NCBI RefSeq assembly: GCF_003046185.1
Contig: NZ_PZZL01000001.1
Coordinates: forward strand, 186,001 to 250,000
Direction: 5' to 3'
DNA from: Phreatobacter oligotrophus
GTDB taxonomy: Bacteria; Pseudomonadota; Alphaproteobacteria; Rhizobiales; Phreatobacteraceae
Length of the DNA: 64,000 bases
Every line of letters starts with the position of its first letter. Position 1 is the stretch's first letter. A program made the position numbers and the translations under genes. Positions 44,983 to 54,250 of this stretch are shown one piece after another. The notes under the pieces are model-generated. The model saw only the letters and a program-made list of their open reading frames with translations, ran no database searches and had not been told where the DNA came from.

Positions 44983-45107
44983 CATCGGCACAAGGTCTGG
45001 TGCCGCGCGTGCCTTCGGCCTTGGACTTGCCACCGACGCTGTGCTACCCGCTAGCCCAGTTCCTCGACCGCCACGGCGGATGTCCGCCGCCTCACGGAGC
45101 CATCCGG

Positions 45108-46412
45108 ATGTCCTCGTCCTCCGCTGCCGCGAAGCCCTTCGACGGCTTCTTCTCCGCTTCCCTCGCCGACACCGATCCGGTGATCTTCGACGCGATCCAG
45201 AAGGAGCTCGGCCGGCAGCAACACGAGATCGAGCTGATCGCCTCGGAGAACATCGTCTCGCGCGCCGTCATGGAGGCGCAGGGCTCGGTGATGACCAACA
45301 AGTATGCCGAGGGCTATCCGGGCAAGCGCTACTATGGCGGCTGCCAGTTCGTCGACATCGCCGAGACGGTCGCCATCGAGCGCGCCACCAAGCTGTTCGG
45401 CTGCCGCTTCGCCAATGTCCAGCCGAACTCCGGCAGCCAGGCCAACCAGGCGGTGTTCCTCGCCCTGATGCAGCCGGGCGACACCTTCATGGGCCTCGAC
45501 CTTGCCGCCGGCGGCCACCTCACCCACGGCTCGCCGGTCAACGTCTCCGGCAAGTGGTTCAAGGTCGCGCCCTACACGGTGCGCCGCGAGGACCAGCTCA
45601 TCGACATGGACGAGGTCGCCCGCATCGCCCGCGAGGCCAAGCCCAAGGTCATCGTCGCCGGTGGCTCGGCCTATGCCCGCTTCTGGGACTTCGCCCGCTT
45701 CCGCGCCATCGCGGATGAGGTCGGCGCCTATCTCTTCGTCGACATGGCGCATTTCGCCGGCCTGGTGGCGGGCGGCGCCCATCCCTCGCCGTTCCCGCAT
45801 GCCCATGTGGCGACGACCACGACCCACAAGACCCTGCGCGGCCCGCGCGGCGGCATGATCCTCACCGACGACGAGGAGCTGGCGAAGAAGTTCAACTCGG
45901 CGGTCTTCCCCGGCATGCAGGGCGGCCCGCTCATGCATGTCATCGCCGCCAAGGCGGTCGCCTTCGGCGAGGCACTCCGCCCCGAGTTCAAGGCCTATTC
46001 CCATGCCGTCGTCGCCAATGCCAAGGCGCTGGCCGAGACGCTGAAGAGCGCCGGCTTCGACCTCGTCACCGGCGGCACCGACAACCACCTGATGCTGGTC
46101 GACCTGCGCCCGAAGAACCTCACCGGCAAGGCCTCCGAGGCCGCCCTGGGGCGCGCCTACATCACCTGCAACAAGAACGGCATCCCCTTCGACCCGCAGA
46201 AGCCCTTCGTCACCTCGGGCGTCCGTCTCGGCACGCCCGCCGGCACGACCCGCGGCTTCGGCATCGCCGAATTCAAGCGCGTCGGCGAGCTGATCGCCGA
46301 GACGCTGGACGGCCTGTCCCGCGCCAATTCCGACGAGGGCAATGCCCAGGTGGAGGCGATCGTGCGGGAGAAGGTGAAAGACCTGACCGCCCGCTTCCCC
46401 ATCTATTCCTGA
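45108..46412 (+). CDS. glyA: Serine hydroxymethyltransferase
   Basis: A 434-residue PLP enzyme that converts serine and tetrahydrofolate to glycine and 5,10-methylene-tetrahydrofolate. The N-terminal [20 protein letters not shown], the PLP Lys in [14 protein letters not shown] (about 239) and the C-terminal [15 protein letters not shown] are family marks. The start at ATG 45108 gives [11 protein letters not shown]; upstream frames lack conservation. First gene of the glyA-nrdR-rib cluster. Confidence 0.97.
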   Translation: MSSSSAAAKPFDGFFSASLADTDPVIFDAIQKELGRQQHEIELIASENIVSRAVMEAQGSVMTNKYAEGYPGKRYYGGCQFVDIAETVAIERATKLFGCRFANVQPNSGSQANQAVFLALMQPGDTFMGLDLAAGGHLTHGSPVNVSGKWFKVAPYTVRREDQLIDMDEVARIAREAKPKVIVAGGSAYARFWDFARFRAIADEVGAYLFVDMAHFAGLVAGGAHPSPFPHAHVATTTTHKTLRGPRGGMILTDDEELAKKFNSAVFPGMQGGPLMHVIAAKAVAFGEALRPEFKAYSHAVVANAKALAETLKSAGFDLVTGGTDNHLMLVDLRPKNLTGKASEAALGRAYITCNKNGIPFDPQKPFVTSGVRLGTPAGTTRGFGIAEFKRVGELIAETLDGLSRANSDEGNAQVEAIVREKVKDLTARFPIYS

Positions 46413-46427
46413 CGGGACGACGAGGCC

Positions 46428-46910
46428 GTGCGATGCCCCTTCTGCGGGTTCGCCGACACGCAGGTGAAGGACAGCCGTCCCACCGAGGACGGTTCGGCGA
46501 TCCGTCGCCGCCGCGTCTGCACGGAATGCGGCGGCCGCTTCACCACCTTCGAGCGGGTGCAGCTGCGCGAACTCATCGTGGTCAAGCGATCCGGCAAGCG
46601 CGTGCCCTTCGACCGCGACAAGCTCATGCGCTCCATCCAGATCGCGCTGCGCAAGCGGCCGGTGGACCCCGAGCGCGTCGAGCGCCTGGTCTCCGGCATC
46701 GTCCGCCAGCTTGAGGCCTCCGGTGAGTCGGACATTCCCGCCGAGAACATCGGCCGCATCGTCATGGAGGCGCTGAAAGCCCTCGACGACGTCGCCTATG
46801 TCCGCTTCGCCTCGGTCTACCGCAATTTCCGCGATCCCCGCGAGTTCCAGCAGCTGATCGGCGAGATGTCCGAGGACGGCGAGGGCACGACCGAGCCCGG
46901 GCGCGGCTAG
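46428..46910 (+). CDS. nrdR: Transcriptional repressor NrdR
   Basis: A 160-residue ATP/dATP-sensing repressor of ribonucleotide reductase genes. The zinc ribbon CPFC-x27-CTEC is at 3-34, and the ATP-cone occupies about 45-140. The start is GTG 46428 (VRCPFCGF); the nearby ATG at 46433 is out of frame. It lies 15 bp after glyA, an arrangement common in alphaproteobacteria. No nrd gene is visible in the window. Confidence 0.96.
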   Translation: MRCPFCGFADTQVKDSRPTEDGSAIRRRRVCTECGGRFTTFERVQLRELIVVKRSGKRVPFDRDKLMRSIQIALRKRPVDPERVERLVSGIVRQLEASGESDIPAENIGRIVMEALKALDDVAYVRFASVYRNFRDPREFQQLIGEMSEDGEGTTEPGRG

Positions 46911-46914
46911 CGTC

Positions 46915-48033
46915 ATGGCCGCTGGCGCCTTCACCGCGGTCGATGCCGCCCATATGGACCACGCGCTGCGCCTCGGCCGGCGTCACCTCGGCCTTGCCTG
47001 GCCCAATCCCTCGGTCGGCTGCGTTCTCGTCAAGAACGGCGTGATCGTCGGCCGCGGCGTCACCCAGGTCGGCGGCCGCCCGCATGGCGAGACCACGGCC
47101 ATCGCCCATGCGCTCGCCGCCTCCGGGCCCCGCGCCACCCATGGCGCCACCGCCTATGTCACGCTGGAGCCCTGCTCGCATTACGGCCGCACGGCGCCCT
47201 GTTCCGATGCCCTGGCGCGAGCCGGCATCGCCCGCGTCGTCTGCGCCATCGGCGATCCCGACCCGCGCGTCCACGGCCGTGGCTTCCACATGCTGCGCGC
47301 CTATGGCATCGCCGTCGATGTCGGCGTCGGTGCTGCGGAGGCCGCCCTCGACCATCGCGGCCACTTCACCCGCGTGCGCCAGGGCCGGCCCTTCGTCCAG
47401 CTGAAGATGGCGCTCTCCGCCGATGGCTTCGTCGCGGCGGCCGGCGGCGCGCGCACCCAGATCAGCTGCCCCGAGGCCACCGTTCAGCTCCACCTCGTCC
47501 GCGCCATGGCCGATGCCATCATGATCGGCATCGGCACGGTGCTGGCCGATGACCCGCTGCTCACCTGCCGCCTGCCGGGGATGGAGGACCGCTCGCCGGT
47601 CCGCGTCATCATCGATTCCAAGCTCCGCCTGCCGCTGACCTCCCGCCTTGTCGCCACCGCCCGCGACGTGCCGACATGGGTCGTCTCGACGGTCGGTGCG
47701 CCGCCCGAGGCCGAGCGGGCGCTGCGCCAGGCCGGCTGCGAGGTCATGCTGGTGAGCCGCCTCGCCGACGGCTCGGTCGACATGGGCGCGGCGCTCCGCC
47801 TCCTCTCCGCCCGCGGCATCACCCGCGTCATGAGCGAAGGCGGCCCGATCCTCGGAGCGACGCTGATGCGCCAGGCGCTCGCCGACGAGATCATCGTCGC
47901 GCGCTCGCCGACCACGCTCGGCGACGGCGTCCCCGGCTTCGTCATCCCCATGCCCGAGCGCTACCGCCTCGCCGGGAGCCGCACCGCCGGCTGCGACCTC
48001 ATCGAAACCTTCCGCCCCGATCCCGCCGCTTAA
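46915..48033 (+). CDS. ribD: Bifunctional riboflavin deaminase/reductase RibD
   Basis: A 372-residue two-domain enzyme. The zinc deaminase (1-150) has PHGETTAIAHAL, where the usual HAE is HGE but His and Glu remain, and TLEPCSHYGRTAPCSDAL with the two zinc Cys. The reductase (about 155-370) includes LKMALSADGFVA, GIGTVLADDPLLTCRLPG, and SEGGPILGATLM. It carries out steps two and three of riboflavin synthesis from the GTP-derived pyrimidine. Confidence 0.95.
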   Translation: MAAGAFTAVDAAHMDHALRLGRRHLGLAWPNPSVGCVLVKNGVIVGRGVTQVGGRPHGETTAIAHALAASGPRATHGATAYVTLEPCSHYGRTAPCSDALARAGIARVVCAIGDPDPRVHGRGFHMLRAYGIAVDVGVGAAEAALDHRGHFTRVRQGRPFVQLKMALSADGFVAAAGGARTQISCPEATVQLHLVRAMADAIMIGIGTVLADDPLLTCRLPGMEDRSPVRVIIDSKLRLPLTSRLVATARDVPTWVVSTVGAPPEAERALRQAGCEVMLVSRLADGSVDMGAALRLLSARGITRVMSEGGPILGATLMRQALADEIIVARSPTTLGDGVPGFVIPMPERYRLAGSRTAGCDLIETFRPDPAA

Positions 48034-48045
48034 GGAGCCTGAGCC

Positions 48046-48660
48046 ATGTTCACCGGCATCATCACCGACGTCGGCGAGATCGTCGCGGTCGAAGCGCGCG
48101 GCTCCGCCCGCCATCTCGCGGTGGCCTGCTCCTATCCGGCCGACAGCCTGCCGCTCGGCGCCTCGGTCTGCCACATGGGCATCTGCCTGACCGTCACCTC
48201 CCTCTCCGAGCAGGGCAACCGCACCGTCTTCACCATCGACGCCTCGGCCGAGACCCTCGCCCGCACCACGCTGGGCGACTGGCAGGCCGGCAAGAAGGTG
48301 AACCTCGAGCGCGCGCTGCGGATCGGCGACGAGCTGGGCGGCCATATCGTCACCGGCCATGTCGACGGCGTTGCCGAGATCGTGTCGCGCGATGACACGG
48401 ACGGCACTGCCCGCTTCGTCTTCCGCGCCCCGAAGGATCTTGCCAAGTTCATCGCCGAGAAGGGGTCGGTTGCCCTCGACGGCACCTCGCTCACCGTCAA
48501 CGGCGTCGACGGCGACACCTTCACCGTTACCATGATCCCCCACACCCTCGCGGTGACCACCTGGGGGGACGCGAAGGCCGGCGACCGCGTCAACATCGAG
48601 GCCGACATGATGGCGCGCTATGCCGCCCGCCTTGCGGATGCGAAGGCGGGGGGCTACTAG
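48046..48660 (+). CDS. ribE: Riboflavin synthase (alpha subunit)
   Basis: A 204-residue enzyme that turns two 6,7-dimethyl-8-ribityllumazine molecules into riboflavin. The start [15 protein letters not shown] is the family hallmark, and two lumazine-binding repeats follow (about 1-95 and 97-190), each with a [13 protein letters not shown]- or [15 protein letters not shown]-like core. It lies 12 bp after ribD and ends 26 bp before ribH. Confidence 0.96.
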   Translation: MFTGIITDVGEIVAVEARGSARHLAVACSYPADSLPLGASVCHMGICLTVTSLSEQGNRTVFTIDASAETLARTTLGDWQAGKKVNLERALRIGDELGGHIVTGHVDGVAEIVSRDDTDGTARFVFRAPKDLAKFIAEKGSVALDGTSLTVNGVDGDTFTVTMIPHTLAVTTWGDAKAGDRVNIEADMMARYAARLADAKAGGY

Positions 48661-48686
48661 AGCGCTCCCATTTCGAAGGACTTACC

Positions 48687-49172
48687 ATGGCCGCTCCGCG
48701 TTCCGCAGCCGAGCACGTGATCCCGACGCATGCCCGTGTGCTGATCGTCGAGGCCCGCTTCTACGACGATCTCGCCGACGCCCTGCTCGATGGCGCCAAG
48801 GCGGCGCTGACCGAGGTCGGTGCCACCTATGAGGTCCACACCGTGCCTGGCGCGCTCGAGATCCCGGCCGCCATAGCCATCCTGATGGACGGCGCGGCCG
48901 CCCGCGGCCAGCCCTTCGACGGCGCGGTCGCCCTCGGCACGGTCATCCGCGGCGAGACCACCCATTACGAGATCGTCTCCGAGGAGAGCTCGCGCGCCCT
49001 CATGGACCTCTCCGTCCAGCGCAAGCTGCCGCTCGGCAACGGCATCCTCACCGTCGAGAACGACGCCCAGGCCTGGGCGCGCGCCCGCCGCAGCGAGCTC
49101 GACAAGGGCGGCGGCGCCGCCAAGGCCTGCCTCGCCATGATCCGCCTGAAGCGCGCGGCGGAGCAGGCCTGA
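48687..49172 (+). CDS. ribH: 6,7-Dimethyl-8-ribityllumazine synthase
   Basis: A 161-residue enzyme that builds lumazine from 3,4-dihydroxybutanone 4-phosphate and the ribitylaminopyrimidine. Family segments are [13 protein letters not shown] (about 53-65), [20 protein letters not shown] with the catalytic His, and [19 protein letters not shown]. It ends by overlapping the nusB start by one base (TGATG). Confidence 0.96.
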   Translation: MAAPRSAAEHVIPTHARVLIVEARFYDDLADALLDGAKAALTEVGATYEVHTVPGALEIPAAIAILMDGAAARGQPFDGAVALGTVIRGETTHYEIVSEESSRALMDLSVQRKLPLGNGILTVENDAQAWARARRSELDKGGGAAKACLAMIRLKRAAEQA

Positions 49173-49657
49173 TGTCCGACACCGCCCCGAAACAGGCCAA
49201 CAAGCGCGGCACGGCGCGCCTCGCCGCCGTCCAGGCGCTGTACCAGATGGATGTGGCCGGCACCGACATCAATGATGTCATCGGCTCGTTCCAGACGTTC
49301 TGGATGGGCCGCGAGGTCGAGGGCGACACATACCTGCCCGCCGACCACCAGTTCTTCCGCGACATTATCCAGGGGGTGATGCGCGAGCAGCAGCGCATCG
49401 ACGTGGCGGTGGACCGGATCCTCGCCGACGATTGGCCGCTGCGCCGCATCGAGGCGGTGCTGCGCGCCGTGCTGCGCGCCGGCACCTATGAGCTCTTCGA
49501 GCGGCCGGACGTGCCGGCCAAGGTCATCATCGCCGAATATGTCGACGTGGCCGACGCCTTCGTGGACCGCGAGGAGGTCGGCATGGCGAATGCCGTGCTC
49601 GACAAGATCGCCAAGCGCGTCCGCGCCGCCGAGCTCGGCGAGGCGCCGAAGCGCTGA
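49172..49657 (+). CDS. nusB: Transcription antitermination factor NusB
   Basis: A 161-residue RNA-binding factor of the NusB fold. It begins with a short charged stretch, then RLAAVQALYQMD and, near the C terminus, NAVLDKIAKRVRAAELG. Residues FRDIIQGV and AEYVDVADAFVDREE are also typical. It joins NusE and NusG in rRNA antitermination. The one-base overlap with ribH is common in this cluster. Confidence 0.95.
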   Translation: MSDTAPKQANKRGTARLAAVQALYQMDVAGTDINDVIGSFQTFWMGREVEGDTYLPADHQFFRDIIQGVMREQQRIDVAVDRILADDWPLRRIEAVLRAVLRAGTYELFERPDVPAKVIIAEYVDVADAFVDREEVGMANAVLDKIAKRVRAAELGEAPKR

Positions 49658-49696
49658 GCGCTTTCCGGCGCGGCCCCACCGGGCCATGATGCCCCC

Positions 49697-50689
49697 GTGA
49701 CTCGCCCCTCCGAAGACGCCCTCATCGCCCGCTTCTTCGCGCCGCTCGCCACCAGCGCCGGCGCGGACGGCCTGACCGACGACGCCGCGGTGATCCCGCC
49801 GGGGGAGGGGGACCTCGTCGTCACCAAGGACATGGCGATCGCCGGCGTCCACTTCTTCCCCGACGACCCGCCGGGCCTTGTCGCCGCCAAGGCGCTGCGG
49901 GTGAACCTCTCCGATCTTGCGGCCAAGGGCGCCGTGCCGGCCGGTATGCTGCTTGGCCTCGGGCTGGCCGCCGACTGGTCGGTGGATTGGCTCGACGCCT
50001 TCGCCAAGGGACTTGCCGCCGATCTCGACGCCTATGGCTGCCCGCTCCTCGGCGGCGATACGGTGAAGGTTCCGGGGCCGCTGACCCTCTCCGTGACCGC
50101 CTTCGGCCGGGCGAACCGCACGGTGCGCCGCCGCGGCGCGCGGCCGGGTGATCTCCTCTGCGTCACCGGCACGATCGGCGATGGCGCTCTGGGGCTGGTG
50201 GCGCGGCAGGCGGAACGGGACCCGGCAACGGCGCCGGGCTGGCTTGCCGCGCTCGGCGAGGATCATCGCCGCCACCTCGTCGATCGCTATCTCAAGCCCC
50301 AGCCGCGCGTCGCCCTGGCCAGGGCCGTGGCGCGCCATGCCTCGGCCGCCATGGACGTCTCCGACGGCCTCGTCGGCGACCTCGCCAAGATGATGGCGGC
50401 GTCGGGCACGGGCGCGATGGTCGATGCGGGTACCGTCCCGCTCTCGCTGGCCGCCGCTGCCGCCATCGCGACGGACCCGGCCCTCAGGATACGGGCGCTG
50501 ACAGGTGGCGATGATTACGAGATCCTGCTGGCCTGCCCGCCGGCGCGGCTATCCTCGCTGCAGGCCGACGCGGGGGCGGTGGCGGTGCCCCTCGCGGTGA
50601 TCGGCGAGGTGACGGGCAGCGGGAGTGTCACCTGGTCCCTCGACGGCCAGCCGCTGACCTTCGGATCGGAACGGTTCGAGCACTTTTGA
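49697..50689 (+). CDS. thiL: Thiamine-monophosphate kinase
   Basis: A 330-residue enzyme that phosphorylates thiamine monophosphate to the active diphosphate. It starts with GTG 49697 and the AIRS-like fold shows LTDDAAVIPPGEGDLVVTKDM, KALRVNLSDLAAKGAVP, the GGDTVKVPGPLTLSVTAFG strand, and DVSDGLVGDLAKMM, which carry the metal and ATP residues. It is the last gene of the cluster. Confidence 0.95.
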   Translation: MTRPSEDALIARFFAPLATSAGADGLTDDAAVIPPGEGDLVVTKDMAIAGVHFFPDDPPGLVAAKALRVNLSDLAAKGAVPAGMLLGLGLAADWSVDWLDAFAKGLAADLDAYGCPLLGGDTVKVPGPLTLSVTAFGRANRTVRRRGARPGDLLCVTGTIGDGALGLVARQAERDPATAPGWLAALGEDHRRHLVDRYLKPQPRVALARAVARHASAAMDVSDGLVGDLAKMMAASGTGAMVDAGTVPLSLAAAAAIATDPALRIRALTGGDDYEILLACPPARLSSLQADAGAVAVPLAVIGEVTGSGSVTWSLDGQPLTFGSERFEHF

Positions 50690-50728
50690 GCGCTTCGCTG
50701 TTCGAGGGACCGCATTGCACTGATGAAG

Positions 50729-50881
50729 TGCGTCCTTCGAGGCTCGTTCGCTCCGCTCTCTCGCACCTCAGGATGAGGGAGGTCGGGTGTTGCAGACAGG
50801 TTCCTTGGCCGTCCTTGCTGCCTGCCACCCACCACCCTCCTCATCCTGAGGTGCGAGCGTCAGCGAGCCTCGAAGGACGCA
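50729..50881. repeat. Intergenic paired inverted repeat, about 153 bp
   Basis: The left half has tgcgtccttcgaggctcg (50729-50746) and tcgcacctcaggatgagg (50761-50778). The right half has their reverse complements, cctcatcctgaggtgcga (50839-50856) and cgagcctcgaaggacgca (50864-50881). Both arms are 18-bp perfect, with variable interior bases. The motif resembles dispersed intergenic elements familiar from rhizobial genomes. Confidence 0.85.
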
Positions 50882-50930
50882 GTTCGGTTCTGCCCGTGGG
50901 CCTTTGGGATGCGGCTGTCGGGTGCTCCAC

Positions 50931-51057
50931 ACCACCTCTCCCCAGCGGGGAGAGGTCGGCCGAAGGCCGGGAGAGGGGGCCCGCTGCTTCGGGAAACAAT
51001 CTCCCCCTCTCCCGCCTCGCTGCGCTCGTCGACCTCTCCCCGCCGGGGAGAGGTGGT
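50931..51057. repeat. Intergenic composite palindrome with 28-bp arms
   Basis: The outer arms at 50931-50958 and 51030-51057 are reverse complements with one mismatch in 28. Each arm is itself a palindrome, acctctcccc-N3-ggggagaggt. A third pair (gagaggggg and ccccctctc) lies inside. The whole unit may fold into a cruciform with side stems, the same class as the element at 7446. Confidence 0.85.
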
Positions 51058-51152
51058 CAGCGGTGCGGTCGAGCGTCGATTAGAGGCTGCGGTGGTCAAG
51101 TCAGGACGGAGAGGGCGGTGATCTCGGGCTGACCGCACCGAGCCATCCAAAC

Positions 51153-51180
51153 AAAAAGGCCCCGGCGAACCAGGGCCTTT
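51153..51180 (-). terminator. Rho-independent terminator of the DppDF gene
   Basis: On the minus strand an 8-bp stem (aaaggccc with gggccttt) is followed by ttgt, making five T. It lies 25 bp after the stop of the ABC ATPase gene. Confidence 0.8.
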
Positions 51181-51204
51181 CCGAAACCGCTCAAGCGGCA
51201 AACC

Positions 51205-53064
51205 TCAATCCCAGGCCTGGACCACGTGGCCGGGCGAGATCTCGCGATACTGGCGCACCGGCGGGACATAGTCCGGCGCGCGGACCGGGCTCTTGATCTC
51301 GTCGTTCGACACGCCGCGCTTCTGCTGGCGGCGGGAGGGATCCGGGATCGGCACGGCGGCCATCAGCTTCTTGGTGTAGGGGTGCTGCGGATTGCCGAAG
51401 ACCTCAGCGCGCGGGCCGATCTCGACGATCTCGCCGAGATACATGACCGCCACGCGGTGGCACATGCGCTCCACGACCGCGATGTCGTGGGAGATGAAGA
51501 GATAGGCGAGGCCCATGCTGGCCTGCAGGTCGAGCATCAGGTTCACGACCTGCGCCTTCACCGACACGTCGAGCGCCGAGACCGCCTCGTCCGCGACGAT
51601 CAGCTTCGGGCCGAGGGCGAGCGCGCGGGCGATGCAGATGCGCTGGCGCTGGCCGCCGGAGAACTCGTGCGGATAGCGCGAGGCCATGTCGGGCGACAGG
51701 CCGACGCGGGTGAGAAGGTCGGCCACCCGGTCGCGCGCCTCGGAGCCCGAGGCAAGGCCATGGGCATAGAAGGGCTCGGCAATGGCCGAACCGATGGACA
51801 TGCGCGGGTTGAGGCTGGCGAAGGGGTCCTGGAAGATAATCTGCATGCGCTTGCGCATGTCGCGCAGCTTGGCGTTGTCGAGCGTCAGCACGTCCTCGCC
51901 ATCGACCACCACCGAGCCGGAATTCGGCTGGATGAGGCGGAGGATCGAGCGGCCGGTCGTCGACTTGCCGCAGCCCGACTCGCCCACGAGCGCCAGCGTC
52001 TCGCCGGCATGGAGCGAGAAGGACACGTTCTCGACCGCATGGACGCGGCCCGAGACCTTGCCGAACAGGCCGGAATGGATGTCGAAGCGGGTGGTGAGGT
52101 TGGCAACCTCCAGCACCGGGCGGTCGGCGGCCTTCACCGTGTCCGGCGTCTCCACCGGCACGTCGCTCTCGCCGGTCATCTTGTCGACGACGGGGAAGCG
52201 CATCGGGCGGGCGATGCCCTTCATCGAGCCGAGCTGCGGCACGGCCGACAGCAGCGCCTTGGTATAGGGGTGGGCCGGCGCGGCGAAGATCTGCTCGGTT
52301 TTGCCGGTCTCGACCGCCTTGCCCTGGTACATGACCACGGTGCGGTCGGCGATTTCGGCGACGACGCCCATGTCATGGGTGATGAAGAGGACGGACATGC
52401 CCTCCTCCTCCTGGAGCTCCTTGATGAGCTCGAGGATCTGCGCCTGGATCGTCACGTCGAGCGCGGTGGTCGGCTCGTCGGCGATGAGCAGCTTCGGTCG
52501 GCAGGCGAGCGCCATGGCGATCATGACGCGCTGGCGCATGCCGCCGGAGAAGCGGTGCGGATATTCGTGGAAGCGCGACTTGGCGGCGGGTATGCGCACC
52601 TTCTCGAGCAGGCGCACTGTCTCGGCCTCGGCCTCCTGGCGCGACAGGCCGCGGTGGTAGATCAGCGCCTCGGCGATCTGGAAGCCGATGGTCAGCACCG
52701 GATTGAGGCTGGTCATCGGCTCCTGGAAGATCATCGCGATCTCGTTGCCGCGGACATGGTTCATCGCCTTGTCGTTGATCGTGGTGAGCTCGCGGCCCAC
52801 CAGCTTGATGCTGCCTTCCACCTTGCCGCTCTGCGGCGGGATGAGGCGCATGATCGACAGGGCAGTGACCGACTTGCCGGAGCCCGACTCGCCGACGATG
52901 GCGACGGTTTCCTTGGCGCCGACCTCGAACGAAATGCCCTTCACGACCGCGTTCCACTCGCCCTCGCGCAGGAACGACGTGACGAGGTTGTTCACGGACA
53001 GGACAGGACCGGTGGAGGCGGCGGGGGCCAGGCCGTCGGCGGCAGTCTGGGACAAAGCGGTCAC
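51205..53064 (-). CDS. Fused dipeptide/oligopeptide ABC transporter ATP-binding protein (DppD-DppF type)
   Basis: A 619-residue protein with two ATPase domains. The first (about 20-280) has Walker [10 protein letters not shown], signature FSGGMRQRV, and Walker [13 protein letters not shown]. The second (about 325-575) has [18 protein letters not shown] and [12 protein letters not shown]. Each carries the oligopeptide-transport C-terminal tail ([24 protein letters not shown]). It powers import of peptides or related nickel or glycosidic substrates. No permease or receptor gene is adjacent, which is unusual. I start at GTG 53064; the ribosome site is weak. Confidence 0.85.
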   Translation of the reverse strand: MTALSQTAADGLAPAASTGPVLSVNNLVTSFLREGEWNAVVKGISFEVGAKETVAIVGESGSGKSVTALSIMRLIPPQSGKVEGSIKLVGRELTTINDKAMNHVRGNEIAMIFQEPMTSLNPVLTIGFQIAEALIYHRGLSRQEAEAETVRLLEKVRIPAAKSRFHEYPHRFSGGMRQRVMIAMALACRPKLLIADEPTTALDVTIQAQILELIKELQEEEGMSVLFITHDMGVVAEIADRTVVMYQGKAVETGKTEQIFAAPAHPYTKALLSAVPQLGSMKGIARPMRFPVVDKMTGESDVPVETPDTVKAADRPVLEVANLTTRFDIHSGLFGKVSGRVHAVENVSFSLHAGETLALVGESGCGKSTTGRSILRLIQPNSGSVVVDGEDVLTLDNAKLRDMRKRMQIIFQDPFASLNPRMSIGSAIAEPFYAHGLASGSEARDRVADLLTRVGLSPDMASRYPHEFSGGQRQRICIARALALGPKLIVADEAVSALDVSVKAQVVNLMLDLQASMGLAYLFISHDIAVVERMCHRVAVMYLGEIVEIGPRAEVFGNPQHPYTKKLMAAVPIPDPSRRQQKRGVSNDEIKSPVRAPDYVPPVRQYREISPGHVVQAWD

Positions 53065-53308
53065 GTGGAATGTCACTCGTGCTGGAGATCGGAAGCGCGG
53101 CCCACGAGGGGCCACCGGGCGTGCATCCTTATGCAACGACCATTCCAATGCAACCCGCTGAGGGCATGGCCCGGATGCTGTGGATGATCATTCCTGAGGC
53201 TGCCTCCGAGGCGGGCAGCCAGCGCCTGCAAGAGCGGCAGTGACCGCGCTGCGGGACTTTTCCGGCCATCGCGCCTCGGCTAGAGACCTGCTCGTCAGGA
53301 GATCCGCC

Positions 53309-53812
53309 GTGGCCGCACGTCCGCTCGTCATGTTTCCCGATCCGCGGTTGCGCCGACGCGCCGACCCGGTCGAGCTGTTCGACGATGACCTGAAGGCGCT
53401 GGCGCAGGACCTGATGGACACGGTCGTCGCCGCCCCGGCCATCGGTCTGTCGGCCTGCCATATCGGCGTCTTCCAGCGCCTCGTCGCCATCCGCCTCGCC
53501 GACGACGCCTTGATGCGGCTCTACGTCAATCCGCGCATCCTCTGGACCTCGCCGGAGACCAAGGTCGAGCGCGAGGGCTCGGTCTCCATGCCCGGCATCT
53601 CGGAGGAGGTGGAGCGCCCCGCCCGGATCGGCCTTGCATGGTCGACGCTCACCGGCGCCGAGGAGCAGGCCGAGGCCGACGGCTTCCTCGCCGTGGTGCT
53701 CCAGCACGAGATCGACCAGCTCGATGGCATCTTCTGGCTCGACCGGCTGTCGCGGCTCAAACGCGAGCGCGCCATCAAGCGCTACGAGAAGCTGCGGCGC
53801 GATGCGCGGTGA
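53309..53812 (+). CDS. Peptide deformylase-like protein lacking metal ligands
   Basis: A 167-residue protein of the deformylase fold. GTG 53309 has aggaga upstream. The three motifs are recognisable but altered: motif 1 reads GLSACHIG (Gln to His51), motif 2 reads EGSVS with Ser91 in place of the metal Cys, and motif 3 is HEIDQ with Gln137 in place of the second metal His. His133 and Glu134 remain. Two of three metal ligands are thus gone, so normal deformylase activity is unlikely. It may be a pseudo-enzyme or a repurposed one. Confidence 0.85.
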   Translation: MAARPLVMFPDPRLRRRADPVELFDDDLKALAQDLMDTVVAAPAIGLSACHIGVFQRLVAIRLADDALMRLYVNPRILWTSPETKVEREGSVSMPGISEEVERPARIGLAWSTLTGAEEQAEADGFLAVVLQHEIDQLDGIFWLDRLSRLKRERAIKRYEKLRRDAR

Positions 53813-53908
53813 CGCCCTGCGGGGTCCGTGACCTTCCGCACCTCGCATTGCCCGCAGGCCGGTTATGCTTTTCCCCAGCGCGAATGCGCGATTTCGAGGG
53901 AGGACGGC

Positions 53909-54244
53909 ATGGCAGGCAAGTTTGTGCTGACCAAAGGCAAGAGCGGTCAGTTCCATTTCTCGCTAAAGGCGTCGAACGGGCAGGTGATCCTGTCCAGCGA
54001 GATGTACACCACCAAGGCGGCGGCGCTCGCGGGCATCGAGAGTGTCCGCAAGAACGCCAAGGAGGATGGCCGCTACGAGCGCAAGCAGGCCAAGACCGGC
54101 CCGATGTTCAACCTGAAGGCCACCAACGGCCAGGTGATCGGGTCGAGCGAGGTCTATTCCTCCGAGGCCTCGCGCGACGCCGGCATCGAGAGCGTCAAGA
54201 AGAACGCGCCCGAGGCCAAGCTCGACGACACCACCGCCGCCTGA
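53909..54244 (+). CDS. YegP family protein (two DUF1508 repeats)
   Basis: A 111-residue protein starting at ATG 53909 behind gagggagga. Two tandem repeats of about 50 residues are seen: KFVLTKGKSGQFHFSLKASNGQVILSSEMYTTKAAALAGIESVRKNA and the similar FNLKATNGQVIGSSEVYSSEASRDAGIESVKKNAPE. Small DUF1508 proteins are soluble and widespread; no biochemical role is settled. Convergent with the TRAP permease gene. Confidence 0.9.
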   Translation: MAGKFVLTKGKSGQFHFSLKASNGQVILSSEMYTTKAAALAGIESVRKNAKEDGRYERKQAKTGPMFNLKATNGQVIGSSEVYSSEASRDAGIESVKKNAPEAKLDDTTAA

Positions 54245-54250
54245 TCGGCG

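Larger units (their letters stand above)
50690..51204. other. Repeat-filled intergenic region between thiL and the DppDF ATPase gene
   Basis: 515 bp without a real gene. It holds two separate palindromic elements, described as their own features, and a terminator for the convergent ABC gene. Short open frames exist here but have no ribosome sites or family resemblance. Confidence 0.8.

Noticed and set aside
44983-45107. A riboswitch before glyA, ribD, thiL or mgtC
   Set aside because: No glycine, FMN, TPP or M-box consensus segments could be read; the gaps in the rib-nusB cluster are only 4-39 bp long.
50690-51130. Short open frames in the repeat region after thiL
   Set aside because: They consist of the palindromic repeats and lack ribosome sites.
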